64,000 bases of DNA from an uncultured SAR86 cluster bacterium (GTDB taxonomy: Bacteria; Pseudomonadota; Gammaproteobacteria; Magnimaribacterales; D2472): the NCBI GenBank assembly GCA_905181595.1, contig CAJIYI010000002.1:62001-126000 (forward strand), in the 5' to 3' direction. Below the pieces are notes generated by a model, which saw only the letters and a program-made list of their open reading frames with translations, searched no databases and was not told the DNA's origin. Below are positions 46,193 to 57,224 of the stretch, in pieces (within the stretch, counting starts at the first letter, position 1; every line of letters starts with the position of its first letter). The translations under genes were made by a program, and so were the position numbers.

Positions 46193-46582
46193 TTAAAGCG
46201 TTCCCTTGTCTCTCATTTCTTTTCTAATCTTTGTTGCGCTGATATCGGTAATGGCTTCCTCAAAAACTTCTTCTTCAAATTTATAGCCCACCCCTCTGCC
46301 GTAAGTAATATTCACAATATTAGGCACAAGCATAATTTCGTACTCTTGCCCGCGATGAAAGTTATCTTTTGCTAAACCGTCTTCAATATTCTTGCAAACT
46401 GCTTCCCAATCAAAAGGATTATCGTCCTGACCGTCCCCACCTGAAGCACCTTGAACATCTCTAACCTGAATAATAACTTGCCCAGTCTTAGCAACACATC
46501 TTTTAAATAAAGCCTGGTGGCCATCATGCCAAGGCTGCCATCTTCCCAACATCTGCACGGTAGGTTTTTTCCAATCAAACAT
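46193..46582 (-). CDS. nucleotidyltransferase (adenylyl/cytidylyltransferase-like)
   Basis: QMLGRWQPWHDGHQALFKRCVAKTGQVIIQVRDVQ; ISATKIRKEMRDKG. Confidence 0.75.
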   Translation of the reverse strand: MFDWKKPTVQMLGRWQPWHDGHQALFKRCVAKTGQVIIQVRDVQGASGGDGQDDNPFDWEAVCKNIEDGLAKDNFHRGQEYEIMLVPNIVNITYGRGVGYKFEEEVFEEAITDISATKIRKEMRDKGTL

Positions 46583-46985
46583 TTTTTAAAATCTCCTTAG
46601 CTAGGTCGTCATGATTATGTTCATTCCATTCTGTGATATGAAAATCCACCTTAGATGGATTTTGGAAAAGCTTGTTCGTATCTTCATACCTTCCTTCGGT
46701 AATTGTATCCATCCAGATTACTAAGTCAGCATCAAAATTTTCTCTGGTTGCTTCTGTAGGGCAAACAAAATCACAGATCACAAAGCGACCATGAGATTTT
46801 TCAAAATCTGCAAAAGTTTTCATGCGCATTGATTGTCTATTTCTGCCCTCATCAGAAAAGTCCCAATCATTTGCCATTTCTCTGACCTTATCGGCGTTAT
46901 ACCAAGCGGCATTAAGGAGTGGCACCAGCCTTTCTGTTAAATACGTTTTGCCGCTGCCTGGCAGGCCCATAACTAATATTTTCAT
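46575..46985 (-). CDS. adenylylsulfate kinase-like P-loop kinase
   Basis: MKILVMGLPGSGKTYLTERLVPLL; WYNADKVREMANDWDFSDEGRNRQSMRM; FVICDFVCPTEATRENF. Confidence 0.75.
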   Translation of the reverse strand: MKILVMGLPGSGKTYLTERLVPLLNAAWYNADKVREMANDWDFSDEGRNRQSMRMKTFADFEKSHGRFVICDFVCPTEATRENFDADLVIWMDTITEGRYEDTNKLFQNPSKVDFHITEWNEHNHDDLAKEILKNV

Positions 46986-46992
46986 AATTTTT

Positions 46993-47679
46993 TTATTGTG
47001 TGCGTTCTAAAGATTGATACAGACTAAAAAATAAGTAAAACAAGGGCATCATTGTTGCATATTTAATCAGGGTTGCTAGAACTAAAAAGCCAATACTAGA
47101 ATCAATCCCCGCAAGCCCGCCCACCAAACCAAAAATAACTTGAATCCCTAAAAATACACTAGTTAACACAAATAATTTTGTTCCAACTTCATCGGTTGCT
47201 TGCCAAGATTCGCCTAAAGCGTCTGATGCCTTTTTGTCCTCAAACATTATGTATAAAGGAAATAATCCCAATCTTGCATAGAGAAAGAAACCAGGCAAAA
47301 CAAGAAGAAGAAAGCCAATGCCATATGCCAAGGAATGCATTAAATTACCTAGTAATAATGGAAAGAATTTTTTAATGCCAGCAAGTAGAGCCTGATAAGG
47401 TGTTACTTCACTGTTTGAAGTTAAAGACTGAAAAGCAATCATAGTCCCGCCGGACAGACCAACAGACAAAACTAATGACAAAACCACTAAAATAAAAAGT
47501 TGGCTAGAAATAGAAGATAAGACTTCCAGCGCAGCGCTATCAGACATATTGGCGTCTATTCCTATAGACGTCACCAGGTAAGTGAGAGCAAATTCTATGG
47601 TCATCACCGGTAAACATAGAATAAATAAATAACCTATATGGCGAACACAAAAGCTAACTGAGGAAAAGAATTGTTGCAT
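46993..47679 (-). CDS. multi-pass membrane protein of unknown function
   Basis: 228 aa with repeated hydrophobic segments; LVLPGFFLYARLGLFPLYIMFEDKKASDALGESW. Confidence 0.5.
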   Translation of the reverse strand: MQQFFSSVSFCVRHIGYLFILCLPVMTIEFALTYLVTSIGIDANMSDSAALEVLSSISSQLFILVVLSLVLSVGLSGGTMIAFQSLTSNSEVTPYQALLAGIKKFFPLLLGNLMHSLAYGIGFLLLVLPGFFLYARLGLFPLYIMFEDKKASDALGESWQATDEVGTKLFVLTSVFLGIQVIFGLVGGLAGIDSSIGFLVLATLIKYATMMPLFYLFFSLYQSLERTQ

Positions 47680-47716
47680 TGCTCTATTATGAATTGATGA
47701 ATAAAAAGATTAAAGT

Positions 47717-48905
47717 TTAAAGCGTTATTTTTTTAAATTTACGCTTGCCTACCTGATAGATACAAGCCTCACCCTTGCTGACTGAATGCTTGGGATCAGT
47801 AATTTTGTCTTCATTAATTCGAACACCGCCTTGCTTGATCATACGAATTGCTTCCGATGTACTCTCAGTCATGCCAGATTCTTTTAAAAGATTTGGTAAG
47901 AGTATTGAGGGCTCTTTCCATTCAAGCGAAAGTTCTTCTATGTTCTCAGGGATATTTTTCTTTTGAAATTGATTTAAAAAATTATGCTCCGCATTATCTG
48001 CTGCATCTTCATCATGAAAACGTGAAATAATTTCTTTAGCCAAGGAGATTTTAATATCTCTGGGGTTCATGCCATCAGCCTGTTGATCTTTTACTGCCTG
48101 TATTTCTTCTGAAGATTTAAAGCTCAATAAATCAAACCAACGCCACATAAGATCGTCTGAGATTGACATGATCTTCCCAAACATCTCATCGGGAGCCTCA
48201 TCAATACCAACATAGTTACCAAGTGATTTTGACATTTTGTTTGTTCCATCTAATCCCTCAAGAATTGGAACTGTGATGACAACTTGTGGCTCTTGCTCAT
48301 GAGTTCTTTGCAGCTCTCTTCCAACCAACAGATTAAACTTTTGATCTGTTCCACCCAGCTCAACATCTGCTTGCAAGGCAACGGAATCATAGGCCTGAAT
48401 AAGAGGATATAAAAATTCATGGATCGCAATGCTTTGATTGGATTTATAGCGTTTACTAAAGTCATCTCTTTCCAACATACGCGCAAGATTATATTGAGAG
48501 GCTAAGTTTAATTATCCCTTCAGCTCCAAGCTTACTGCACCATTCAGAATTAAACCTTACTTCAGTGAGCTCTGGATCTAATATCTTAAAAACTTGATTA
48601 GTATAAGTTTTAGAATTCTTTTCTATGTCAGATGGATCAAGCGGAGGTCGAGTTTTATTTTTTCCAGTGGGATCGCCAATCATGGCGGTAAAATCACCAA
48701 TTAGAAATACAATCTTATGGCCTAGTTCTTGAAAATGTCTGAGTTTGTTAATTAAAACAGTGTGCCCCAAATGTAAATCGGGTGCAGTCGGATCAAAACC
48801 AGCCTTAACAACAAGTTGTTTCTTTTTTTTGAGTTTTGAGAGGAGCTCATCTTCATTAAGCAACTCATCAATTCCCCGTTTGATTAAATTGAGGTTATCT
48901 TCCAT
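47717..48905 (-). CDS. tyrS: tyrosyl-tRNA synthetase, frameshifted near 48504
   Basis: [66 protein letters not shown]-terminal S4-like region. Confidence 0.95.
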
Positions 48906-48954
48906 GATTTATAATTTATTATAGTATTTATATAGCCCAAAAGGATTAAATCAT

Positions 48955-49650
48955 ATGAGCGAAATGCAAAACTTAAAATTTCTCTTTCCTCCTCGTGTAA
49001 AAGGAATCAAAATTTTTGATAGTGAGGCGCTTTTCCCGGTCGGCAAAATTTATTGCATAGGAAAGAACTATGCTGACCATGCTAAAGAAATGGGTGGCGC
49101 CGTTGACAGAGATCAGCCATTTTTTTTTAGCAAGCCGCCTCAGTCCATTACTCAGTCAAATACCATTGCTTTTCCAACTCAAACCAATAATTTGCATCAT
49201 GAGGTTGAGCTAGTTGTTTTTATTGGTGCCAAGTGCAGCAATGTTAAAAAAGAGGATGCTCATGAGAGTATTTTTGGGTACGGAGTTGGGGTCGATCTTA
49301 CAAAAAGAGATTTGCAAGATATTGCAAAAAAAAATGGTAAGCCATGGGATCTAAGCAAGGGGTTTGATAATTCAGCTCCTATATCCAAGATTCTTCAAAA
49401 TGAAAAAACTATCATGAGACAAGGAGAAATTAAATTAAGTGTTAATGGGGTTGAGAAACAATCTAGCAATCTCTCGAATATGGCATGGGAGGTAGATGAA
49501 ATAATTAGCTGGTTATCAAAATTTATTACTCTGAACCCTGGTGATATTATTTTTACAGGAACGCCTGCTGGAGTTGGAAAGCTAAATCCTGGAGACCAGA
49601 TTGATGCAAGCATTGAATCTGTCGGCTCATTATCTTTTAAATTAGTATGA
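48955..49650 (+). CDS. fumarylacetoacetate hydrolase-family protein
   Basis: IYCIGKNYADHAKEMGG; LHHEVELVVFIG; GDIIFTGTPAGVGKLNPGD. Confidence 0.88.
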   Translation: MSEMQNLKFLFPPRVKGIKIFDSEALFPVGKIYCIGKNYADHAKEMGGAVDRDQPFFFSKPPQSITQSNTIAFPTQTNNLHHEVELVVFIGAKCSNVKKEDAHESIFGYGVGVDLTKRDLQDIAKKNGKPWDLSKGFDNSAPISKILQNEKTIMRQGEIKLSVNGVEKQSSNLSNMAWEVDEIISWLSKFITLNPGDIIFTGTPAGVGKLNPGDQIDASIESVGSLSFKLV

Positions 49651-49671
49651 GACTTTAATTAGTAAATTATT

Positions 49672-50925
49672 ATGTCTAAAAGATCATGGATAAAAATCAT
49701 ACCCTATGGATTATTAGCTCTGTTCACTGTTTTAGTTGTCTATGACCCGACTTTAGATGCTTCCCAATTGGAGAATACTCCAGTAACTCAGATAGCTGAT
49801 ATTTCTACTCAAGAGTTATCGAATAATAAAATTAAAGAACTTCATGTCGTTAAAAGTGGTGAAAATTTATCAGTTATTTTTGAAAAGTATTCAGTATCCT
49901 TAAATACAACCTACCAAATTTTTCGCAAAGATAAGAGTGGAGAAGTAAAAAATATTCAGCCAGGCAATAGACTAGAATTTACATTTATTGGTTCTGAGCT
50001 TCAGTTAATCAGAATTATTAAAAGTCCTGTATTGGAATTTCAAATACTTACCAGTCCTAACATTGAGATTACTAAAATTGAAAAAACTCCTGAACAAATA
50101 ATTTCATTTAAATCTGGAATCATTCAGTCATCATTTTATTTGGCTGGCCTTAAAGCAGATATTCCTGAAAGTGTGATCATGGATTTGGCATATATCTTTG
50201 GCTGGGATATTGATTTTGTATTTGATATTCGTGCAAATGACAAATTTAGAATTTTGTATGAAACTCCCTTTGTTGATGGGGTTAAAGTCGCTAATGGCAG
50301 CATACTATTTGCTGAATTTTATAATGATAATAAAAAATATTCAGCTATTAGGTTTAATGGAAAAAATAAATTATGGGATTATTTTGATGACGAAGGAAAT
50401 AGTTTAGAAAAGGCATTTTTAAGAGCTCCTCTAGACTTTGCGTATGTTAGTTCTCACTTTAATCCAAATAGACGTCATCCAATTTTAAATAAAATAAGGG
50501 CTCACAATGGAGTGGATTATGCAGCCAAAAGAAATACCCCCATTCGAGCCACAGGAGAAGGAGTGATTGAGTCAGTGGGCTGGAAAAGTGGTTATGGAAG
50601 AACGGTTGTTATAAGGCATGGGGGAGATATTTCTACTCTATACGCGCACATGGAGAAATACGCATCGTCTCTCGTGAAAGGCAGCAAAATTAAACAAGGG
50701 CAAACTATTGGGTACGTCGGAGATTCAGGTTTAGCAACAGCACCTCATTTGCATTATGAATTTAAAATTGGAAATAAAAGGAGTGACCCGCTGAAAGTAT
50801 TGCTTCCATCTGCTTTGCCATTAAAAAAATCACTTATGCCTGAATTTCAAAAATTACAGTCTGAGTACTTAAAAAAATCTAATAACTTTTTATCTCGAGA
50901 TCCAAATGCCAAATTCTTTGAATAA
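49672..50925 (+). CDS. M23-family murein endopeptidase (MepM-like)
   Basis: N-terminal TM, HVVKSGENLSVIFEKYSVS LysM-like; NGVDYAAKRNTPIRATGEG, TLYAHMEKY, PHLHYEFKI. Confidence 0.9.
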   Translation: MSKRSWIKIIPYGLLALFTVLVVYDPTLDASQLENTPVTQIADISTQELSNNKIKELHVVKSGENLSVIFEKYSVSLNTTYQIFRKDKSGEVKNIQPGNRLEFTFIGSELQLIRIIKSPVLEFQILTSPNIEITKIEKTPEQIISFKSGIIQSSFYLAGLKADIPESVIMDLAYIFGWDIDFVFDIRANDKFRILYETPFVDGVKVANGSILFAEFYNDNKKYSAIRFNGKNKLWDYFDDEGNSLEKAFLRAPLDFAYVSSHFNPNRRHPILNKIRAHNGVDYAAKRNTPIRATGEGVIESVGWKSGYGRTVVIRHGGDISTLYAHMEKYASSLVKGSKIKQGQTIGYVGDSGLATAPHLHYEFKIGNKRSDPLKVLLPSALPLKKSLMPEFQKLQSEYLKKSNNFLSRDPNAKFFE

Positions 50926-51998
50926 GTTATACATCGGCACAATGAGCGGAACTAGCTACGACGGAATAGATGTATGTGCTATCTCAGTAAGAAAAAAAAT
51001 AGATCTTATCCATTTTTCATCCTTTAAGTATCCGCCAAAACTAAGAAAAAAAATTGCAGCAGTAATAGAAGATCAAATTCTCAGCCTTAAGGATTATGGT
51101 GAATTAAATATTCAAATAGGGATGGCTTTTGCTAAAGCCATTAATAAATTTATAAAGCAAAATAATTTTTCTCCATCTCAAATTATGGCTATTGGTTTGT
51201 CGGGTCAAACCCTCTGGCATAATCCTCAAGGCAAATATCCATTCTCAATTCAGGCCGGAGATGCAGCAATTGTTTCAAAAGAATGCGGCATTGATGTTGT
51301 CCATGATTTTCGAAATGATCATATTTCACTTGGTGGAGAAGGAGCGCCTCTGGTTCCTGAATTCCATCAGAGACTCTTTTCTAAATCAAATCAAGATAGG
51401 TTAATTCTAAATATTGGAGGCATCTCTAATTACTCATATTTAACAAAGTCTAAAGATTTTTTTGGCTCAGATTCAGGTCCAGGAAATGCATTATTAGATT
51501 CATATTGTCAAAACTTTCTTGATCAAGATTATGACCACAATGGTTTGCTGGCAAGAAAAGGTAAAGTGCACAAAGCATCTTTAAATAAAATGTTAGCTCA
51601 TCCATTTTTTAAAAAGAGGCAGCCCAAATCAACGGGTAAAGAAATATTTAATCTTACGTTAATCCCAAAAAGCCTCTTGCAGCAGAGTTCTGAAAATATT
51701 TTAGCTACTTTAGACGGAATTAACTGCTGCAACTATCGCGCAAGCCATTAAGCATAAACAGCAATCAATAAATGAAATTATTGTGTGTGGAGGAGGAATT
51801 AAAAATCTATTTCTGATCGAGAGAATTGGTCATTATGTTTCTTTGCCCATAGTTTCATCTGAGTTCATGGGATATGACCCTCAGTCAATAGAAGCTATGG
51901 CTTTCGGATGGCTGGCAAGTCAAAGAATTGCAAAGAATCCTTTAATAGTAAAAAAACATAAAGGTTTGCTTGGAAAAATAACTAAATTTAAGTCGTAA
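50906..51998 (+). CDS. anmK: anhydro-N-acetylmuramic acid kinase, frameshifted near 51723
   Basis: YIGTMSGTSYDGIDVCAI; LNIGGISNYSYL; DSGPGNALLDSY; second frame ITAATIAQAIKHKQQSINEIIVCGGGIKN. Confidence 0.93.
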
Positions 51999-52323
51999 AA
52001 GACTCTCCGCATCCACATGTAGTTTTTGCATTAGGATTGCTTACAATGAATTTAGAGCCCGAAAGATCTTCCACATAGTCTAATGAAGATCCATAGAGAT
52101 ATGGGTAGGACAAAGAATCAAGCAGAATGGAGAAATCTGGAAACGAAATAACGTCATCGTCACCTGCAGGGCTTTCGTCAAACTTAAATCCATACTGAAA
52201 ACCTGAACACCCCCCTCCTGTCACATAAACACGAAAGTTATTTGTTTCACTATCAGGCAATAAAGACTGTATGCGCTGAATAGCATTAGCAGTTAAATTT
52301 ATTGAAGAAGATTCATTTTCCAT
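51988..52323 (-). CDS. erpA: iron-sulfur cluster insertion protein
   Basis: 111 aa; FRVYVTGGGCSGFQYGFKFDE; NPNAKTTCGCGESF. Confidence 0.93.
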   Translation of the reverse strand: MENESSSINLTANAIQRIQSLLPDSETNNFRVYVTGGGCSGFQYGFKFDESPAGDDDVISFPDFSILLDSLSYPYLYGSSLDYVEDLSGSKFIVSNPNAKTTCGCGESFTT

Positions 52324-52416
52324 TATTAAGTAGTTTATAGGATTAAAAATAGATTCAACAATAGAAAGAGGAAAGTTTTTCGTTATGCTGGAGCTAGAAG
52401 AGATAAAATAATTAAA

Positions 52417-52849
52417 ATGGATTTATACCTCACATACAAAACCTTACATATTCTGTTTATGGTCTCATGGTTTGCTGGCATATTTTATCTACCTCGACTG
52501 TTTGTTTATCACGTAGAAAGTGACAGCTTGGAGGTAAAAAATCAACTTTCCATTATGGAAAAAAATCTATTTAAGTTTATTACACCACTTGGAATTTTAG
52601 CGTTAATTTTTGGAATTATGATGGGATTGCTGAGCTCTAATTGGTCAGCATTCTTTGCTCAGGACTGGATTGTAGTAAAGATTATTGTCGTGTTTTTGTT
52701 GGTGAGTTACCAACTAATGTGCTGGAAGATTATGCAAGAACTTCCAGGCTGATAATCATAATTGGACTGGGTTTAAGCTTAGAGTTTTTAATGAGGCTCC
52801 GGTCATATTATTGCTACTTGGAATTATTGCAGCAGTTTTTAAATTTTAA
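52417..52849 (+). CDS. hemJ: HemJ/CopD-family protoporphyrinogen oxidase, frameshifted near 52747
   Basis: TLHILFMVSWFAGIFYLPRLFVYHVES; C-terminal NWTGFKLRVFNEAPVILLLGIIAAVFKF* in another frame. Confidence 0.85.
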
Positions 52850-52958
52850 TTTAGATATTCAATAAAAAATGGGTCATTAAATTAAATATAAAACTCTTAA
52901 TTTGATATGATTGCCGGTACTAAAACGAACCTTAAAATAGAAAATAAAGATTAATTAA

Positions 52959-54248
52959 GTGTCACTAAAAAGAACAAACTCAGACTTACTTTTCAAAAAA
53001 GCAAAAACTTTAATGCCGGGAGGCGTTAATTCTCCCGTTCGAGCATTTAAAAATGTTGGCACTGATCCAATATTTTTTAAATCTGCAAAGGGTCCAATTC
53101 TCACAGACGAAGATAATAATACTTACATAGACTTTATTGGATCATGGGGACCAATGATTTTAGGACACTCAAACCCAATAATTGTTGACGCTGTAAAAAA
53201 ACAGCTTGAGCTTGGAACCAGCTACGGTGCCCCAACAGGAATAGAAAATAAATTAGCAGAGCTAATCAAAATTCAGGTTCCCAGTATGCAAAAGCTAAGA
53301 ATGGTTAATTCAGGAACTGAGGCAACTATGAGCTGCATTAGACTAGCGCGAGGTTATAGCGGTAAAAATAAAATTATTAAATTTACAGGATGCTATCACG
53401 GTCATGTAGATTCTCTATTAGTAAAGGCAGGTTCTGGAGTGTCAACTTTTGGTTTACCCGACTCACCTGGAATCCCTGATGAGCTAGCAAAACTAACTTA
53501 TAGCTGCCCATACAATGATGTAGATTCCGTTACCAAAGTTGTAAGTGAAATTGGAGATGACTTGGCTGCAATAATTGTAGAGCCTATTGCTGGAAATATG
53601 GGTTTTGTTCCTGGACAAAGTCACTTTTTACAAACCCTAAGAGATTTATGTGACAAAACAGATGCTGTTCTAATTTTTGATGAAGTTATGTCAGGCTTTA
53701 GGGTTTCATTGGGTGGAGCTCAAGAAATTTATAAAATTAAGCCAGATCTCACAGCCCTGGGAAAAGTTATTGGTGGGGGTCTGCCGGTGGGAGCATTTGG
53801 TGGGAAAGAGTCTATCATGAATCAATTGGCGCCAATTGGTCCTGTATATCAAGCAGGCACCTTATCTGGCAATCCTTTGGCAATGAGCGCTGGAATTGCT
53901 TTGATGACCACATTAATTGATATGAACCCATTTCAGAGTCTTGAGGATTCATCAAAACATCTTTTATCGAGCATCAAAGAAATGTGTGATGCAAAAGGTA
54001 TCCCATTTTCTCATGCTTCCATAGGCGGAATGTTTGGTTTTTTCTTTTCAGAGGAACTCCCAAATAATTTTGATGAAGTTGTGAAGACCAATGATGAATT
54101 ATTTATAAAATTCTTTAATACAGCCCTTAAGAATGGAATATACTTTGCGCCATCAAAATATGAGGCTGGTTTTATTTCCACTACTCATAATTCAAGTATT
54201 CTTGACCAAACAATAGAAAAAGTTAACCTCACCTTAAAGGAGTTTTAA
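52959..54248 (+). CDS. hemL: glutamate-1-semialdehyde 2,1-aminomutase
   Basis: MPGGVNSPVRAFKNVG; GCYHGHVDSLLVKAGSG; ALGKVIGGGLPVGAFGG. Confidence 0.97.
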   Translation: MSLKRTNSDLLFKKAKTLMPGGVNSPVRAFKNVGTDPIFFKSAKGPILTDEDNNTYIDFIGSWGPMILGHSNPIIVDAVKKQLELGTSYGAPTGIENKLAELIKIQVPSMQKLRMVNSGTEATMSCIRLARGYSGKNKIIKFTGCYHGHVDSLLVKAGSGVSTFGLPDSPGIPDELAKLTYSCPYNDVDSVTKVVSEIGDDLAAIIVEPIAGNMGFVPGQSHFLQTLRDLCDKTDAVLIFDEVMSGFRVSLGGAQEIYKIKPDLTALGKVIGGGLPVGAFGGKESIMNQLAPIGPVYQAGTLSGNPLAMSAGIALMTTLIDMNPFQSLEDSSKHLLSSIKEMCDAKGIPFSHASIGGMFGFFFSEELPNNFDEVVKTNDELFIKFFNTALKNGIYFAPSKYEAGFISTTHNSSILDQTIEKVNLTLKEF

Positions 54249-54249
54249 A

Positions 54250-55255
54250 ATGAAAAATGATATCAGCGCAATTGGAAATGCTTTAGTCGACACAGTTTTT
54301 AAAGTTCCACATGAGTTAATTGAAGAGCTTGGTCTTAGAGATTGATCAGATGACCCTCTCTAGCGCAGAAGAGCAGGCACCTATTATAAGTCGACTAATA
54401 GAGTCTGGCGCTGAAACTGTCTCTGATTGTGGCGGCTCAGCTACCAATAGTCTTGTTGCTGCAGCTAGCTTTGGAGCATCTTGTTTTCATGCATGCAAAG
54501 TCACGAATGACGAGGATGGTATTAGATATTTAGAAAGCTTAAAAGCGGCTGGGGTATCTCACAAGGGAGATATGGCTTCAGCAGATTCTATGCCAACCGG
54601 GAAATGCTTAATCTTAGTTACTCCTGATGCAAAAAGAACTATGACAACCTCATTAAGTGTTAGCTCTTTTATGGATGGTCAAGATCTTGATTTAGATGAG
54701 ATTGCAAATTCAAAAATTTTTTATGTTGAAGGCTATATGGTCACAAGTGATGAAAACTATGGATGCGTCTTAAGTGTTCTCGAGCACCTTAAGAGCTTTC
54801 CAGAAGTTAAAATTGCTCTTTCTTTGTCAGATCCTGGAATTGTTGCAGGTTTTATAGATAAATTTAAAGAAATAGAGGCTTATGGCTTAGATTTTATTTT
54901 TGGTAATGATGATGAATTTATGGTGTTTGTTGGCGCTTCAAATATCGATGAAGCTTTTGACCTACTTCAGTCTAAAAACTATATATCCATAATAACTATG
55001 GGTGAGCAAGGGAGTGCAGTCATCAGCTCAAATGAAGTCATTAAGACCCCGAGGGTTAATATTGAGCCTGTAGATACAAATGGTGCTGGAGATATGTTTG
55101 CTGGAAGCTTTATGTTTGCGTTGTTGCAAAATCATGATTTAAAAGTGTGTGCGGAGTTTGCAAATTATGGTGCATCTCGTGTTGTAGAGACATTTGGACC
55201 AAGATTGACTAAAGATGGTTACCAGGAAACATTAAAAAGTTTTCAAAAAAGCTAG
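54250..55255 (+). CDS. PfkB-family carbohydrate/adenosine kinase, frameshifted near 54337
   Basis: MKNDISAIGNALVDTVFKVPHELIEELGL then EIDQMTLSSAEEQ in the next frame; DTNGAGDMFAGSFMFALL. Confidence 0.88.
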
Positions 55256-55312
55256 CTTAATATGGTTCTTTCTGATAATTTCAGTCGCCTTAAAAATTTT
55301 TTTAATTAATTT

Positions 55313-55887
55313 ATGCCAAAAAAAGCTGATACAAAAAAAGTCAAAGCTACGCCGACTAAAACTAAATCACCTGTAACAAAGAAAGCTGCAGCTAAAAAAT
55401 CATTAGTTAAGAAGGCTCCGGCTAAGAAAGTAGCTAGCTCAAGAAAGCTCCAGCTAAAAAGGTTTCAGTCAAAAAGAGATCTACTCCCATTTCTTCATAT
55501 CAAGGAAGAAAAGGAGAGAAGTATATGAGTGCAGCAATGAAAAAACATTTTCTTGCAGTATTAATTGATTGGAGAGAGCATCTCAAAGAAGAGATGCAAA
55601 AAACATTTGATCACCTAAAAAATAAGGGTGAGTCATATGCAGATCCAATAGATCGAGCATCTCAAGAAGAAGAGTTTGCATTTGAGCTTAGGACTAGAGA
55701 CAGAGAGAGAAAGTTAATATCAAAGATAGCTATGTCTCTTGATCAAATTAAACAGGACGACTATGGATACTGTTATGCTTGTGGGATTGAAATTGGGGTA
55801 AAAAGACTTGAAGCAAGACCAACAGCCACGCATTGTATCGACTGTAAAACGCTTGATGAAATTAAAGAAAAGCAACTTGGCGGCTAA
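55313..55887 (+). CDS. dksA: DksA/TraR-family regulator with Lys/Ala-rich N-terminal tail, frame disruption near 55440
   Basis: KKAPAKK-type repeats; DRASQEEEFAFELRTRDRERKLISKI; YCYACGIEIGVKRLEARPTATHCIDCKTLDE. Confidence 0.88.
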
Positions 55888-55918
55888 TGCATGCATCTTG
55901 AGCAAATGCATTTAAGTT

Positions 55919-57199
55919 TTGACAAAAAAAAATAAAGCTCCCTCCTCTCGAACTCCAAAAATACTAGCTGATAGTAAATTTAGCCCTCTATCTTTTGAGG
56001 TTGTTAAATCATTAAAAAAAGCTGGATATCAAGCCTACCTTGTTGGTGGATGTGTAAGAGACTTGCTTGTTGGCATCAAAGCCAAAGATTTTGACGTCTC
56101 AACAAATGCAACTCCGGAACAGGTTAGAAAAATTTTTAGATCATCCCGAATTATTGGTAAACGATTTCGTCTTGTTCATGTTTTCAGTCGCAATGAACTA
56201 ATAGAAGTTTCGACCTTCAGAGCTGATGCATCAAAAACACAAAATAATGATGGGCTAGTCAAAGATACAGATGGAAAGATACTAAGAGACAATGTCTGGG
56301 GAAGTTTAGAGGAAGATTGTGTTAGACGAGATTTTTCAATTAACGCATTGTATTTTGATCCTGTAGAAAATGTTCTGCATGATTTCCATAATGGAATCGA
56401 GCATATACAAAAGAAAAGTATTGTCTCAATTGGTGATCCAATGTTGAGATTTGACGAGGATCCGGTTAGAAGTCTTCGTGCGATAAGATTTAGCTCAAAA
56501 TTAGGCTTTAAAATTTCAGGAGACATTAAGGAAGCTATATATAAAAAAGCCCCCCTTCTTGGAAATATTTCTAATGCAAGGTTGTTTGACGAATTTTGTA
56601 AAATCTTTCTTTCTCAAAAAGCATCTGATAATTTTGAAAAGCTCCAATCATTTGGTGCATTAAAGTACCTAATTAATACAAAAAAATATCCTGTCGATTC
56701 TTTTGGCCTGAGATTTCAGCAAGCAGCACTTGTTAATACTGACAATAGACTGAAGTCTGATCAATCTGTGACTCCAGGTTTCTTATTAGCTGCTCTTATG
56801 TGGCCAAAGTTAATTGATGAAACGAACGAGGAAGGAACATTAAATCTAAAAAAGTTTTTTAGAAGCATGGACAGAATTATTCGGGAACAGCAAGAATTAA
56901 CAGCAATCCCTAGAAAATTTCATGGCTACATCAAAGACATATGGTCTTTGCAGCTTAAACTCGAGACTCGACTTGGGCATCAACCTTATAAAATTCTTAA
57001 CCATCCAAGGTTCAGAGCCGCATATGATTTTTTATTACTTAGGGAAGAGGCAGCTAAGGACGATCAAGGTATTGGGAGCTGGTGGACTGAGTTTCAGAAA
57101 GTGAATCGACCAAGAAAAATTGAGATGTTACAAATCTTAAGAGATTCCAGGAAAGGGCCTGTAGAGAAAAAATTTGGTTTCTTGGAAGAGTTAAGCTAA
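55919..57199 (+). CDS. pcnB: poly(A) polymerase I
   Basis: YLVGGCVRDLLVGIKAKDFDVSTNATPEQVRKIF; EDCVRRDFSINALYF; long basic C-terminus. Confidence 0.93.
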   Translation: MTKKNKAPSSRTPKILADSKFSPLSFEVVKSLKKAGYQAYLVGGCVRDLLVGIKAKDFDVSTNATPEQVRKIFRSSRIIGKRFRLVHVFSRNELIEVSTFRADASKTQNNDGLVKDTDGKILRDNVWGSLEEDCVRRDFSINALYFDPVENVLHDFHNGIEHIQKKSIVSIGDPMLRFDEDPVRSLRAIRFSSKLGFKISGDIKEAIYKKAPLLGNISNARLFDEFCKIFLSQKASDNFEKLQSFGALKYLINTKKYPVDSFGLRFQQAALVNTDNRLKSDQSVTPGFLLAALMWPKLIDETNEEGTLNLKKFFRSMDRIIREQQELTAIPRKFHGYIKDIWSLQLKLETRLGHQPYKILNHPRFRAAYDFLLLREEAAKDDQGIGSWWTEFQKVNRPRKIEMLQILRDSRKGPVEKKFGFLEELS

Positions 57200-57224
57200 T
57201 CTTTACAAAACGAAAGAAAAACCT

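Noticed and set aside
55525-55887. DksA as a short 120 aa protein only
   Set aside because: Upstream in-frame sequence after a single-base correction forms a continuous Lys/Ala-rich tail, so the longer product is more likely, though the internal start cannot be excluded.
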